DNA of 64,000 bases, from the NCBI GenBank assembly GCA_029204225.1, contig MU832560.1, positions 1 to 64,000 of the forward strand, in the 5' to 3' direction. The notes beneath the pieces were generated by a model, which saw only the letters and a program-made list of their open reading frames with translations, was not told the origin of the DNA and searched no databases. This document shows, piece after piece, positions 12,035-22,533 of the stretch (position 1 is the first letter of the stretch; each line of letters opens with the position of its first letter). Both the position numbers and the translations under genes were made by a program. The DNA is from Diphasiastrum complanatum (Eukaryota; Streptophyta; Lycopodiopsida; Lycopodiales; Lycopodiaceae).

Positions 12035-12478
12035 ATTGACTTATTTCTTGAAGAAAGAACTCCGAGGGAGCTATGGAGTGGAATTAAAGGGAACTTGAGC
12101 TATTTGAGGATCTTCGGATCACTTTGTTATGTTCTTGTCAAGGAAGTGGACAAGCACAAATTGGATCCCAAGGCAAAGAAAGGTTTTTTTGAGGGATATC
12201 TAGCCAATCAACGAGGCTATAGGATATATGTGTCAGAGCTTAGAAGAGTGGTGGTTTCACGAGATGTAGAGTTGCACAAAAATGAATCCTACTATGACAA
12301 GATATCTACACAGCCAGAAGAACCTCAGAGATATTACCTCGAGCTGAAATTGTTGCCCAGTGCTTCGAAAATAAGTGAAGAACCTACAGAGGCACAAGAC
12401 GTTGGCTCTACAGAAGCAGGGGTCAGAAACTCTCAGGAATGGAGGAACCAAGATGGCAGAGCAGAACAACAGCCTTAA
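12035..12478 (+). pseudogene. Copia integrase C-terminal fragment (element O)
   Basis: The frame shows RTPRELWSGIKGNLSYLRIF, CYVLVKEVDKHKLDPKAKKG and GYLANQRGYRIYVSELRRVV, the C-terminal integrase block of copia, followed by a variable acidic and Gln-rich linker. The catalytic core is not upstream on this strand; a piece of it lies inverted at 11786-12034. Confidence 0.8.
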
Positions 12479-12603
12479 TAAGATCAGAACTAACCAAAAG
12501 AATTCCCAAACGATATGACTATAGAATTTACATTATGAAAGAATAGGACAAATTTGTTCTAGAGCCAAAAACTTTCATGGAAGCGAAATAATCAAAGTTC
12601 TGG

Positions 12604-13205
12604 GTGGAATGGAAATGGGCAATGGAAGAGAAAATCCAAGCTATCAATAACAATGATTTATGGGAGAAGGCTGAACTTCCCGCAGGACGAAAGGCCATAG
12701 GATGTAAATGGATTTTCGAAGTCAAAATCAAAGTTGATGGTACTATTGAGAGATTCAAGGCTAGATTTTTTGTGAACGGGTGCTCACAAACGGAAGGCAT
12801 GGATTATGGAGAAACTTATGGACTTGTGGTTCGCATTGCCTCAATCAGAATCATGTTGGCGATGGAAACTCAATTTGGGTGGCGATTATGGCAATCGGAT
12901 GTGAAGACAGCTTTTCTCAACGGAATGTTGAAAGAACTGATATTCATGATGCATGCACCGGAGTTTGAAGATGGAGGAAGGCTATAATGCCTCTTTTTCA
13001 AGACAATCTACGGTCTAAAACAAGGCTGCAGACAATGGAATGAGAGGTTTGATCATTTCATGAAATTGCTTGGAATGAAAGGTTGCTACACAAATGGAAG
13101 GCTAACAATGGAATACTGCCAACTTAAGACATTGTTGCCGATGTCTTCACCAAACCTCTGGCTAAATATCAACACAATAAGTTTTCTTTTATGATGGAAA
13201 TGTAA
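12604..13205 (+). pseudogene. Copia reverse transcriptase and RNase H tail (element O)
   Basis: KAIGCKWIFEVKIKVDGTIE, a degenerate DYGETYG block and DVKTAFLNGMLKELIFM mark the N-terminal half of reverse transcriptase. After a stop at 12985 the frame continues with KTIYGLKQGCRQWNERF. A deletion then removes the YVDD region, and the last codons (ADVFTKPLAK at about 13135) are the end of RNase H. Confidence 0.82.
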
Positions 13206-13214
13206 TTCACCAAC

Positions 13215-13700
13215 AAGGGGGGGATCTGTTGAGCTACATGGGTCATTGGCGAATCTCAAACTACTTGGGTCCGAGTCATTGCAAATCTACTTTAGTTGAA
13301 TGATCTGCTCATGATTTCATTGATTTATTTCATAAATTGTCCAGTAATGGCACTCCCCATGAGAGGTAGTCACCAACCCCTCTAGATCCTAGTCCTAGTC
13401 ACGCCCACACACATCACCCTGCTGGACCACCTAGGACCAACAAGTCCTCCATATCCCTGGTGTCACCCACACTATAGCATGAAAGGCCATAGCACCCATG
13501 GATGTCCCATGCCAACCACGAGTACCACGCACTAAGGCTACCTATGGCCATAACAAGTTTCAAGATGGAACTTAATTTGTTTAAGGCAGTTAATTTGGTT
13601 TATACCTACTTTTAGTCGTATACCTATTTTTAGCAGCAAGAGTTATTTAAGTTTTAAGTTGCTCTCTTTATAGGAAGAGAGATTATTAAAAAATCTTTGT
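13215..13700 (+). repeat. Polypurine tract and putative 3' LTR start (element O)
   Basis: The tract AAGGGGGGGAT at 13215-13225 is followed by TGTTGAGC at 13227, the usual layout at the start of a copia 3' LTR. No second copy is present, so the right border is not defined. Confidence 0.5.
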
Positions 13701-15806
13701 AAAGGCCTTCGACCTTAGGCCCCATGACTATGTGCCTTACGAGCTTGGGGACCTTACTTTTGATATTAGCTCGTGGGTCAAGAGGAAGTCTAGGCTGAAT
13801 TAGAGATCATTAGCTTTTGCTTTTGCTAATTAGAACTCGTAGGTCCTTGGGGCCCTAAGATGAACTTGGGTAGAGCTCCCGAAATCACTGATGCACCTAC
13901 AAAACAAGTTAGATCATTCATAGACAAGCAGTTGACAAGTTAGCTTTAAGCAATTCTACTTAGAACATGGCTGAGAAATAATCACATAAAGATGATGGAC
14001 AAAAAACATGTGAAAGAGGACCACTCTCTATCACAATCAAGCCTAGATCAATCTCTAGGGAACTCGACTTGTGTCACGAGTTTGCTTATATACAAGTAAA
14101 AAGGTATAGAAGTAAAAGTTGCTTTTCTCCCCTCACCAAATTAGGCAAGGGGGTCTAGGGCCCCAAGGACCCAACGTGTTGCTAAAAGCAAAATCTACAT
14201 TTAAAAACGGTTAGAACTCATCTAAGAATACGTGGTAGCTGACTGGAAAGATAATACCCACAACCCGGGCCAGGTGATAAAGAAGTCAAGAGAGGACTCT
14301 AAAATATAAATAACTGAATGTAACAACAACAACATGCCCACAACCCGGGCCAGGCGATAAACAGAGGTCTGAATCAAGAAGATGTCCGCCTCCGTTGTCA
14401 AGTAGTACCACGTCATAGGGATAGGGATAGCATGTGGAATCACAACAGCTAGAGAAGAGCTCAAAAGAATACATTATATAAATAGTGTAATAAGTTTTGT
14501 ACATATGGGAAAAATAATAGAAGTGAGCTCTCAGTTTAAAGGCCCTTCCGAAACTCTTGTTTCAGCAACTGAGTTATAACACATGTTAAAAGAAAATATT
14601 TCTGGTTATTTTTGTGTGAGCAAATTTAGTTTGTTGATTAGCATCTTTTAACTTGCATTATATCCATCAAAAAGGTTAGACATAGTTCTTGAAACTAATA
14701 CTTTCTCCACGTCGATTCAAGACTTGGAAAAAAATGCAACATTTGTGAATTCTACTACACTAACAGAAATTAGCGAATTTAGGTTCAGCTAGTCAAGCAA
14801 TAAAATGATGGACGGCCTCCGTGCAAAGCTTTTGTGCATGCATCTCTTGGGTTGAGGATTCTCTAGTCAACCAACCAAAAACAAAACACTTTGGTATAAA
14901 ATTTCGGGCATTCAAAGCTGTGATGAAATTCCAATCCAAGCCACGCACTTTGCCCAGTAGAACTGGTCATGGATGACAAGACAAATGATCTGCATGAGAT
15001 TCAACTCAGCGTCACCTTGTAATAACACAGTTTGGATAAACTTTAAGGACACAAAGTAAGAAAACAAGAACAGGGACAACCACACACATGTGAAACTCCA
15101 ACACGTAATGTTGTGGCTGTTGTTCCACTTTAAAACAAAAACCGAGCAGAATAGTGTTTACTACAACAGAGAAACATTGTGCACTTAAAACCGTTCCAAG
15201 TTAGACGATCACATACTTAAAGGCATGATCATTGAACTAGCATCGCTGGTTCCAGGTACATGATGGGAGGTGCTTTACCAGGACACCTCACAAAACCTCT
15301 AAAGAAACCTCATAACTGCCAACCTTTTATGTGAATGCCAAAGAAACAACCATTGACTTTACATCATCTACTAATCAATTTTCATGATATGATTCTTGTG
15401 GAGATAATGATGTTATTTTGTGAGCGCAGCCCCAAACTAGCCTTTCCATATCATATACAAATGATCATCCATGTTATGTTGCATGTATTAGACTTATGAC
15501 ATCAATGAGCACAAAGAGGAAAAGCATTCATACTCCCCAGATATGTAACTTTCATAGTCATGCAAACTGCAAATGTGAAAGGTCATGAGAAGATGCGTAC
15601 ACCATCAAATTTTGACATGATAAAAGGAGGAAATTGGCTGAGGGAAACGTGCCAATTACAAAAGTTAACGCTCATGAAAACCGGTGTTAAAAAAGATCAT
15701 CACTTCCAATTTTTGAAAAATGATCGCACTCAAATCAAAGTCATTCATCTATAGGTTAACTATAATTCCTTAAAGTCGTAAGTTGATAAGTAACTAATGC
15801 ACCAAT
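13701..15806. other. Intergenic, no gene recognised
   Basis: An imperfect 18-bp inverted repeat (GGTCCTTGGGGCCCTAAG type) sits at 13842-13859 and 14154-14171. Direct repeats of CACAACCCGGGCCAGG lie near 14259 and 14339. The right part is the 3' flank of the nuclease-kinase gene, whose stop would be at 15807-15809. No protein motifs. Confidence 0.5.
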
Positions 15807-15839
15807 TCAGAACATGATGTGAAAACCGGATGTGAGAAG
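15807..15839 (-). pseudogene. Displaced 3' end of the nuclease-kinase gene
   Basis: On the minus strand left of element C, the frame picks up in phase across the AGAAG duplication. It gives a few more codons and a TGA at 15807-15809. So the element landed only about eight codons before the natural stop and spared both domains. Confidence 0.75.
15835..15839. repeat. Target site duplication, left copy (element C)
   Basis: AGAAG next to the TGTGAG start of the 5' LTR. The same five bases follow the 3' LTR at 20918-20922. Confidence 0.95.
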
Positions 15840-16654
15840 TGTGAGAAATTGGCAAAAATCTAGCTTGGTATTTTTATGATAGAAGTTTGTAAGTGAATCT
15901 CACATGTGTGGAGGATGTTCCCACGTGTGGAGAATTGTGAAATAAATAAATATGTTTGATATAGGGGTCTCATAGAATCTCATAGTCAAGCATTTAGATG
16001 TAGGATGTTGATAGGGTCAAATTTGGCATAGATGGCAAATTATCCATTTCCACTTGTAATGCCACTATTGAGCCAAAATAGAGTAGGAGGCCAAACTTGT
16101 GCCAATTAGAGTGTAGACAAGTGTAATGCTTTTGTTTGATGAAGTTTAAGAGGTCCAATAGGATTTAGAGGTGGAACCATGAGTGGTCCAATAGAATTTA
16201 AGGTTTGCTTGAAAATGGTCCAATAGAATTTAGAGGTGCATGGATCAATGGTCCAATAGGATTAAGAGGTGGCAAAGTGTGGTCCAATCATAGTTAAGCA
16301 TAGTGGTAGCTCGTGGATCTACTAGTATCATTGTACTCCTCATTTGGATCTAATTGATTTTGAGATTGAGTGGATTTTGAGTGTCATTGAATTTCTAGCT
16401 TTCTCTCTCTACCCGAGAGCTCATGATGGTTTTTCTCTCTCTACACAAGGAGAGCAGCTTGTTTTTACTTAGAATACTTTTGGAACACTTCCCACACGTG
16501 TGAGTGAGAGTTGGAAGTGATTGAATGCATGTAAATTGCCATAGGATCTAAGATTGATGTTGAATTTCAGTCTAGTCTTGATCTTGGTGCATCTACATAC
16601 CTTAGGAGATCACAAGTACATGTTGTGGACAATCCACACGTGTGAAATTCAACA
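15840..16654 (+). repeat. 5' LTR of element C
   Basis: Nearly identical to 20101-20917. It carries the palindrome CACACGTGTG at 16493-16502 and 16635-16644, and related CACATGTG/CCACGTGTGG words near 15900-15930. Confidence 0.95.
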
Positions 16655-16667
16655 TGGTATCAGAGCC
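16655..16667 (+). promoter_or_regulatory. Primer binding site of element C
   Basis: TGGTATCAGAGCC immediately after the 5' LTR, the initiator-Met tRNA primer site. It is followed by a leader of about 740 bp that resembles the leader of element D. Confidence 0.94.
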
Positions 16668-17411
16668 TACCTAAGGTTACCATGCATTTTGATCCATTTG
16701 AGTGAAAACTATTCATCAATCTTGAGCTAGAAATTGTCAAGATCCATTTTCCTAGCTATCTTGTCCAATTTTGGATCAAAAGAGATCAATAGGGCATTGA
16801 TTGGGTCTGACCTGGTACTGTACGAAATCAGGTGCTCAGACAAGTGTGAGGAACATCCAATTTCAGTTTGGGAGTTCTCTTTCATGGTTGATCCAAAAAT
16901 CTTGCTAGATAGCTTGTTTTGAAGCTATTTTTGTCTAGTTTCTGATGCAATCAGTTTCATTCCATTTAGTTGTGCCAATCAAAAGTTATAAGATTTTGAA
17001 GAGGGTTAGGTAGGGCACCTAGACCTGCGTGGACACATTTGGTTTTTTCAAGAGATTGCTTGTTTGATCCAAAATCACAGTTGAATGCTTACCAATCTCA
17101 TCTACATGTGATCTAGGCACTGTTTTGAGATCTTAGCCGTTTTGTTTCATGCAATATCATTGTATTTGAGTCAAATTTGGTTTCTTAGTGTATTTCACAC
17201 GTGCTAAGAGTGTTTGATCCTAACTTTGCCCATACTCCATCATTTGATGTGAAGTAGATCTAGTTTTGGAGAGATTGAGATAGCTAGTGAGAATCATCTC
17301 ATAGTTTGTTGCAAGATCTTGCATAGGAGATGGTAGCACACCATTATTGGATCCTATAGTGAGAGAGAAGCAACATTTTTTGTTCATCACTTTTATTTAT
17401 CTCCACTTTAC

Positions 17412-18274
17412 ATGACTTCAATGAGTTCATACTTGTTGCAACCAAGTGAGAGATTGTCTACTTCCAATTATTCAATATGGAAGTTGAGGATGGAGTCCAT
17501 CTTGATACTCCAAGATGTGATGGACATTGTACTTGGGATTGAGGAGGAGCCTCAAGTCCTTCAAAAAGTACAAAAATACAAGAAGAGAGCTAGTATGGCT
17601 CTCCACTACATTAAGATCAATGTCTCCAATGAGATATTGACGGAGATTGGTGATTGTTCTACATCCAAGGAAGCTTGGGATTGTCTCAAGTCCATCTATG
17701 AGGCTAAGAACACCTCTAGGATCCTCACTCTTAGAAATCAAATCTTCCAAAGTAGTCAAAAGAGTGATGAGAGTGCATGTAATTATGTTTTGAGAGTCAA
17801 GGATATTCATAGGGAGCTTGCATGTATTGGTGACTCAATCAATAAAGTGAGCTAGTCCAAGTCATTCTCAATGGCTTGAGAGATGAATATGACAACCTTG
17901 TCCAATCCTATGCTATTAAGGAGGAGCTACCAAGTTTGGAGGCCCTTCAAAGTGTGCTTATTTCTGAAGAATCAAGACAAGAGTACAAACTCTTGAGGAT
18001 GGACAAGCTATCACTCAATCGTGATGATGGCAAAGTTCTATTTGCCAAGCACAAAGAGAGGAGTAAGAAGCAACACCATCACTTCTCTGATGACAAAGCT
18101 AAAGACCAAGATGAAGAGGAGGAGGAGGATACCTCTCATGCTTCTACTTCAAATCTCAAGAAGAAGAAGATCAAGTGCTTTTATTGTGGCAAGAAAGGCC
18201 ATTATGCCACCAATTGCTTCAAGAAGAAGAATCAACTCAATCAAGCCAACATCACCAATGAGAAAGAAGACTAA
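17412..18274 (+). pseudogene. Copia gag with zinc knuckle (element C)
   Basis: From ATG 17412: RLSTSNYSIWKLRMESILIL, KEAWDCLKSIYEAKNTSRIL and YVLRVKDIHRELACIGDSI, the UBN2-type gag core. A frameshift near 17855-17876 leads into the second half, which carries the CCHC knuckle CFYCGKKGHYATNC in a Lys-rich context near 18178. The first part is about 75% alike to the element D protein by eye. It would bind genomic RNA in the particle, but it is split here. Confidence 0.9.
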
Positions 18275-18301
18275 ATTGCAAGTGATGGAATAGGCTCTCT
18301 T

Positions 18302-18690
18302 ATGGCATCAAGCTTCTCCTCTTCCACCTTCAACAAGGATGACTCATGGTATATTGATAGTGGAGCATCTTCACATATGTGTGGCTCCAAGCACTTTTTT
18401 TCATCTATTTTGCCTTGTGATGGAGTCAAGAAAACCATATACTTTGCAAGTAAGCATGATTGCAATATTGAAGGAGTAGGGATTATTCCCTTGAAGCTTG
18501 AATCTTCTAAAGATCTCTTTCTCAACAATGCTCTTTTTGTCCCAAAGCTTACAAAGAACATCTTAAGTGTTGGCCAACTTCTTGATAGTGGCCTTGATGT
18601 CGATTTCAATATTGACAATTGTGTGATCAAGAAGGATGGTGAGATCCTTGCATATGGATCAATATTCGAAGGCATCTTCAAATTGGATCC
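18302..18690 (+). pseudogene. Copia protease (element C)
   Basis: SWYIDSGASSHMC carries the DSGA active site of the copia aspartic protease, followed by KTIYFASKHDCNIEGVGIIP and the VPKLTKNILSVGQLLDSG block. The open frame runs through this domain unbroken and then passes by deletion into integrase remnants. Confidence 0.9.
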
Positions 18691-19300
18691 AAGTGAGAGT
18701 GCAAACTCTCTTGATGTTTCTTATATGTCCAATATTTCAAAGGAGGATGATCACACAAGATGCACATATCTTCTCTCTTCAAGTATTATGGTGTATGATT
18801 ATTCCTTATTATTCAAAGCATATGTTGAGAAGAAATTCTCATCGAAAATCAAATCTTTGAGGAGTATTGGAGCTCTTGAAGGAATAGCACCATATGAAGC
18901 TTTATTCAAGATGAAGCCTAAGGTTGATCACCTTAGTGAACTTGGTAGTGCTTGCTTTGCACATATTCCCTTGGAAACAAGGAGGAGATGATCCAAGCTC
19001 ATGGATCATGATTGGATACTCATCCATCAAGGAGGCCTTTAGGGTCTTTACACTCTCTATTTCAAAAGTGATTGTGAATAGAGATGTCACATTGCATGAA
19101 GATTCAATCTTGGAAGTGGTTGAGATCAAGGCTTCTCAAGAAGCATCACAAGTTATCTTTTTTGAAGGTATTCAAGTTATCATGGGGCCAATGTGTGAGG
19201 AGGAGTTTCTTCTTCATATGATTTCAAGAAGATCTTCAAGATGCATGGCCGAGTCCTTATGGCTCACCTTACATGGCAAAGAGGGGCATCTTTCATGTTG
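18691..19300 (+). pseudogene. Copia integrase remnant (element C)
   Basis: After a deletion that removes most of the core, the frame shows APYEALFKMKPKVDHLSELG and FAHIPLETRRR, then in another frame SKVIVNRDVTLHEDS, matching the integrase C-terminus of element D. The DDE residues are not visible. Confidence 0.8.
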
Positions 19301-19849
19301 TTCTACTACAACACATTCATATATGCTTCTCTTCCTTTGCTTGAAATGCTATCTTGCTTCATTGAATTTTTTGGATCTCAAAGTTCAAGAAAAGCTATAC
19401 TAGTTTTGTATGATGCTTATGGTGTGGACATGTTTCTTGTCATTATTGACTTAGATATGTTTCCAATACTTTTTGAAAGCAAGATATTGTATTGTCAAAA
19501 GTATGCTCTTGGTTCTAGTAAGAACAAGATTGAGCTTGGTACTCACTTTTTTGAAAATCATGTTTTCACATGTTTTGAGGCAAATTGTAAACTCCTCTTG
19601 AGATTAAGTGAAGCATCCAAAGTGGACACTTACATCCATGAGAGAGTAACTAGCCTAAAAAAGATCAAGGTAGTATTTGATATCAAGATTAAATCCACCA
19701 TGGATATAGTTCATTGTATGTGGATTAGTCAAGCTAGAAAGCATAATTTTGATAATCATCATTGTTTCACATCTTATGATCTTGATCTCCATGATCCTTA
19801 TGAGGCTTGGAAGCCTCGGATTTCTCTATTTATGGTGCATCCATCATGA
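19241..19849 (+). CDS. Unrecognised 202-codon open frame inside element C
   Basis: An uninterrupted frame sits where reverse transcriptase and RNase H should be. I see no reverse-transcriptase motif. SKNKIELGTHFFENHV (about 19520) faintly resembles the RNase H segment around KHIELxxHF, and 19990-20063 faintly resembles an RNase H end (PKDPLKKIYKLL). The most likely reading is a heavily decayed polymerase tail; chance openness cannot be excluded. Confidence 0.25.
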   Translation: MHGRVLMAHLTWQRGASFMLFYYNTFIYASLPLLEMLSCFIEFFGSQSSRKAILVLYDAYGVDMFLVIIDLDMFPILFESKILYCQKYALGSSKNKIELGTHFFENHVFTCFEANCKLLLRLSEASKVDTYIHERVTSLKKIKVVFDIKIKSTMDIVHCMWISQARKHNFDNHHCFTSYDLDLHDPYEAWKPRISLFMVHPS

Positions 19850-20100
19850 AAGTGGAACTTTCAAAGCAAAGATCCTCATCAAGCATGGAGGAAGCCCATG
19901 ATCATAGTGGCATATTGGTGGAGCAGGCATTGGCAAGAGATCTCTACCAAAGAGATCTTATCATGGATATGGTGAGGGTGCTGCTATGATGGATCCCTTG
20001 GCTGATCTTCACTTCTTATGCATACCAAAGGATCCACTCAAAAAGATTTACAAACTTCTCAAGTGATCTAGTACTTTCCAAGCTATTTTTTGAGGAGGAG

Positions 20101-20917
20101 TGTGAGAAATTGGCAAAAATCTAGCTTGGTATTTTTATGATAGAAGTTTGTAAGTGAATCTCACATGTGTGGAGAATGTTCCCACGTGTGGAGAATTGTA
20201 AAGTAAATAAAAATGTTTGATATAGGGGTCTCATAGAATCTCATAGTCAAGCATTTAGGTGTAGGATGTTGATAGGGTCAAATTTGGCATAGATGGCAAA
20301 TCATCCATTTCCACTTGTAATGCCACTATTGAGCCAAAATAGAGTAGGAGGCCAAACTTGTGCCAATTAGAGTGTAGACAAGTGTAATTATTTTGTTTGA
20401 TGAAGTTTAAGAGGTCCAATAGGATTTAGAGGTGGAACCATGAGTGGTCCAATAGAATTTGAGGTTTGCTTGAAAATGGTCCAATAGAATTTAGAGGTGC
20501 ATGGATCAATGGTCCAATAGGATTAAGAGGTGGAAAAGTGTGGTCCAATCATAGTTAAGCATAGTGGTAGCTCGTGGATCTACTAGTATCATTGTACTCC
20601 TCATTTGGATCTAATTGATTTTGAGATTGAGTGGATTTTGAGTGTCATTGAATTTCTAGCTTTCTACCCGAGAGCTCATGATGGTTTTTCTCTCTCTACC
20701 CGAGGAGAGCAGCTTGTTTTTACTTAGAATATTTTGGAACACTTCCCACACGTGTGAGTGAGAGTTGGAAGTGATTGAATGCATGTAGTAGTGTGTTTCT
20801 GCCATAGGATCTAAGATTGATCTTGAATCTCAATCTAGTCTTGATCTTGGTGCATCTACACACCTTAGGAGATCACAAGTACATGTTGTGGACAATCCAC
20901 ACATGTGAAATTCAACA
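20101..20917 (+). repeat. 3' LTR of element C
   Basis: 817 bp, matching 15840-16654. On the minus strand its outer 88 bp now supply a substitute C-terminus of 28 residues and a stop to the interrupted nuclease-kinase frame. Confidence 0.95.
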
Positions 20918-20922
20918 AGAAG
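20918..20922. repeat. Target site duplication, right copy (element C)
   Basis: AGAAG directly after the 3' LTR end TTCAACA, identical to 15835-15839. Confidence 0.95.
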
Positions 20923-22533
20923 CTCTTGGATCTCTTGCTTCTCATCATCCAATACCTCTTTGTTGGCATGCAAACAGCTGAATTCAAAATTGATGAATTT
21001 GGGATTTGTGGGGCTTCCCAACAGGTGTGAGAACCTCAAGTCACCATCGTGCACTCGTAGATTGTGGATTTGGCCAAGGGTGTACATGATTCTCATTCGC
21101 ACATCTTCACTCCTTCGACCCGCTAGTGATGTTTTAAGATCAAATTGGTGCTCGAGTGTCAAAGCTGAAAGAGGGACAGCCACATGTGCAAGCCTCCCCA
21201 CGCCCACCAAAATCGGAATGCATGCTCCTTGAATTGGCCTGAGTTCATGATACGCCTTTTGCTCTCTTACAAAGGCCGCAATTGCCTCCGAATGTCGCAT
21301 GTTGAACGTCTTCAATGCCACCTTTACTCCGTTGTAGACTCCTTTGAGCACATTTCCATACTTGCCAAAGCCTACAACCGACCCAGTGAAACCAAGGTCA
21401 TCCATATCAAAAATAGGAATATGCTCAATGTCGTCCTCTTCATAGACAACCTTCTCTTTGCCCTTGGTTCCCTCAACTTTCCCTATCGCATTGCTGCCTC
21501 CTCCTGCTTCCCTCCGAGCGCTCCTTCGATTGGCTGGTTTCACATGTGCAGTGGCCTCCAAGCATCTCTTCGCTGCTCTTCTATTTGGTCTCGCATGCCT
21601 TTCAATAGTTATTTTCACCTTATAGCCTTCCTTCGGCGAAATTTTCACAACTGATCTTAAAAATTGGGGCTTCAAAGACTTGTCTTGTTCTACTTGTGCC
21701 AAAACATACAAAAACTTTCCCAAGGGAGCATCTGTAATACTCACAATGGGCGAAATCTGGAACACCTTGTTCTTGTCGTTGGCACGATGAAAGAAAATTG
21801 TATTGTTGTAATTTGTGATGAAGCCGTATCTAGCTTCATCCATTACCATGTCGCCAAACAATTGCTGCAACACTTGTTGCATCGTGAGACTTTTCTTGTC
21901 GTCGAGAACTGCAGACATAAAAGATGACATTCCAGCTAGGTTCCACGCCCATGGCCCCTGCACTTCTCCGCATCCGTAGACTCTATTTGAAAGATCATTC
22001 ATGCTTGACTGCAGAGAGGAATCCAAAATCACCATGTCTGTTTGACTGAGGCTACGGCCACTACCCCCAGATGTATACTTGAATGTCAGCCTCATATTTT
22101 TTGCCATGCCATTTACGTAGGGAAATACATAAGCTTCTAACGCAGTCTCTACATTGCTTTCTTTGGCAACAAGTACAAGTCTCCCAATGCTCTAAATGTA
22201 GGTAAGTGGACTCAAATGTTTTTTAATAGAGTCATCTAATTGATTGCAATAATCTGCACTACCATCTAAGAAGCAACAGTTTTGGAGGACCAAACCCTCG
22301 GACTTGTTCTTGTAGGCATGGGGGGGGAGAGCACTCTCTATCTGTGATGAAATCATTTGACGAAAAATCTGGATTGAATTGCGAGGGACTACTTGCCATA
22401 GTTGCAAGAAGGAGATGGTGGTCAGATAAGGCAGAGACCCTGTACTATGAAAGATGATTAGACCATCCTCTTGTTGCTTCTTGTTGTCTGTCGCTACTAA
22501 TTGTTGTCCTGCACTGTGTTTTCTCTCTCGCAT
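20918..22533 (-). pseudogene. Crinkler-like gene: nuclease-like domain plus kinase-like domain
   Basis: Read from ATG 22533; one in-frame TAG at 22192-22194 separates a 113-codon N-terminal part from the rest. Residues below count from the Met at 22107. A PD-(D/E)XK-like core is suggested by TDMVILD (Asp24), CGEVQGPW (Glu48, Gln50 where Lys is usual) and helix TMQQVLQQLFGDM leading to YGFITNYNNTIFFHR. Then come an Arg/Lys-rich linker (170-205) and a kinase-like domain: GFGKYG at 246, Lys266 in VALKTF, HDGDLR at 353 and NFEF at 373. The kinase lacks the catalytic-loop Asn (His361 instead) and the DFG Asp (Asn373), so it may be a pseudokinase. Nuclease fused to kinase recalls Crinkler-type proteins, known as effectors or conflict proteins. 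Element C cuts the frame after residue 397; the original last codons and a TGA lie at 15807-15839. The TAG could instead be the acceptor AG of an intron. Confidence 0.55.

Larger units (their letters stand above)
15840..20917 (+). mobile_element. Ty1/copia element C, inserted in a nuclease-kinase gene
   Basis: LTRs of 815 bp (15840-16654) and 817 bp (20101-20917) begin TGTGAG, end TTCAACA and are flanked by AGAAG. A primer site follows the 5' LTR, and a GAGGAGGAG tract precedes the 3' LTR. The interior has gag, a zinc knuckle, protease and an integrase remnant. No reverse-transcriptase core is recognisable. Gag is close to that of element D. The target was the last codons of the minus-strand gene at 20918-22533. 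Confidence 0.95.

Noticed and set aside
14222-14504. Minus-strand open frames near the CACAACCCGGGCCAGG repeats
   Set aside because: Two overlapping frames without motif. The direct repeats explain the similarity of the halves.
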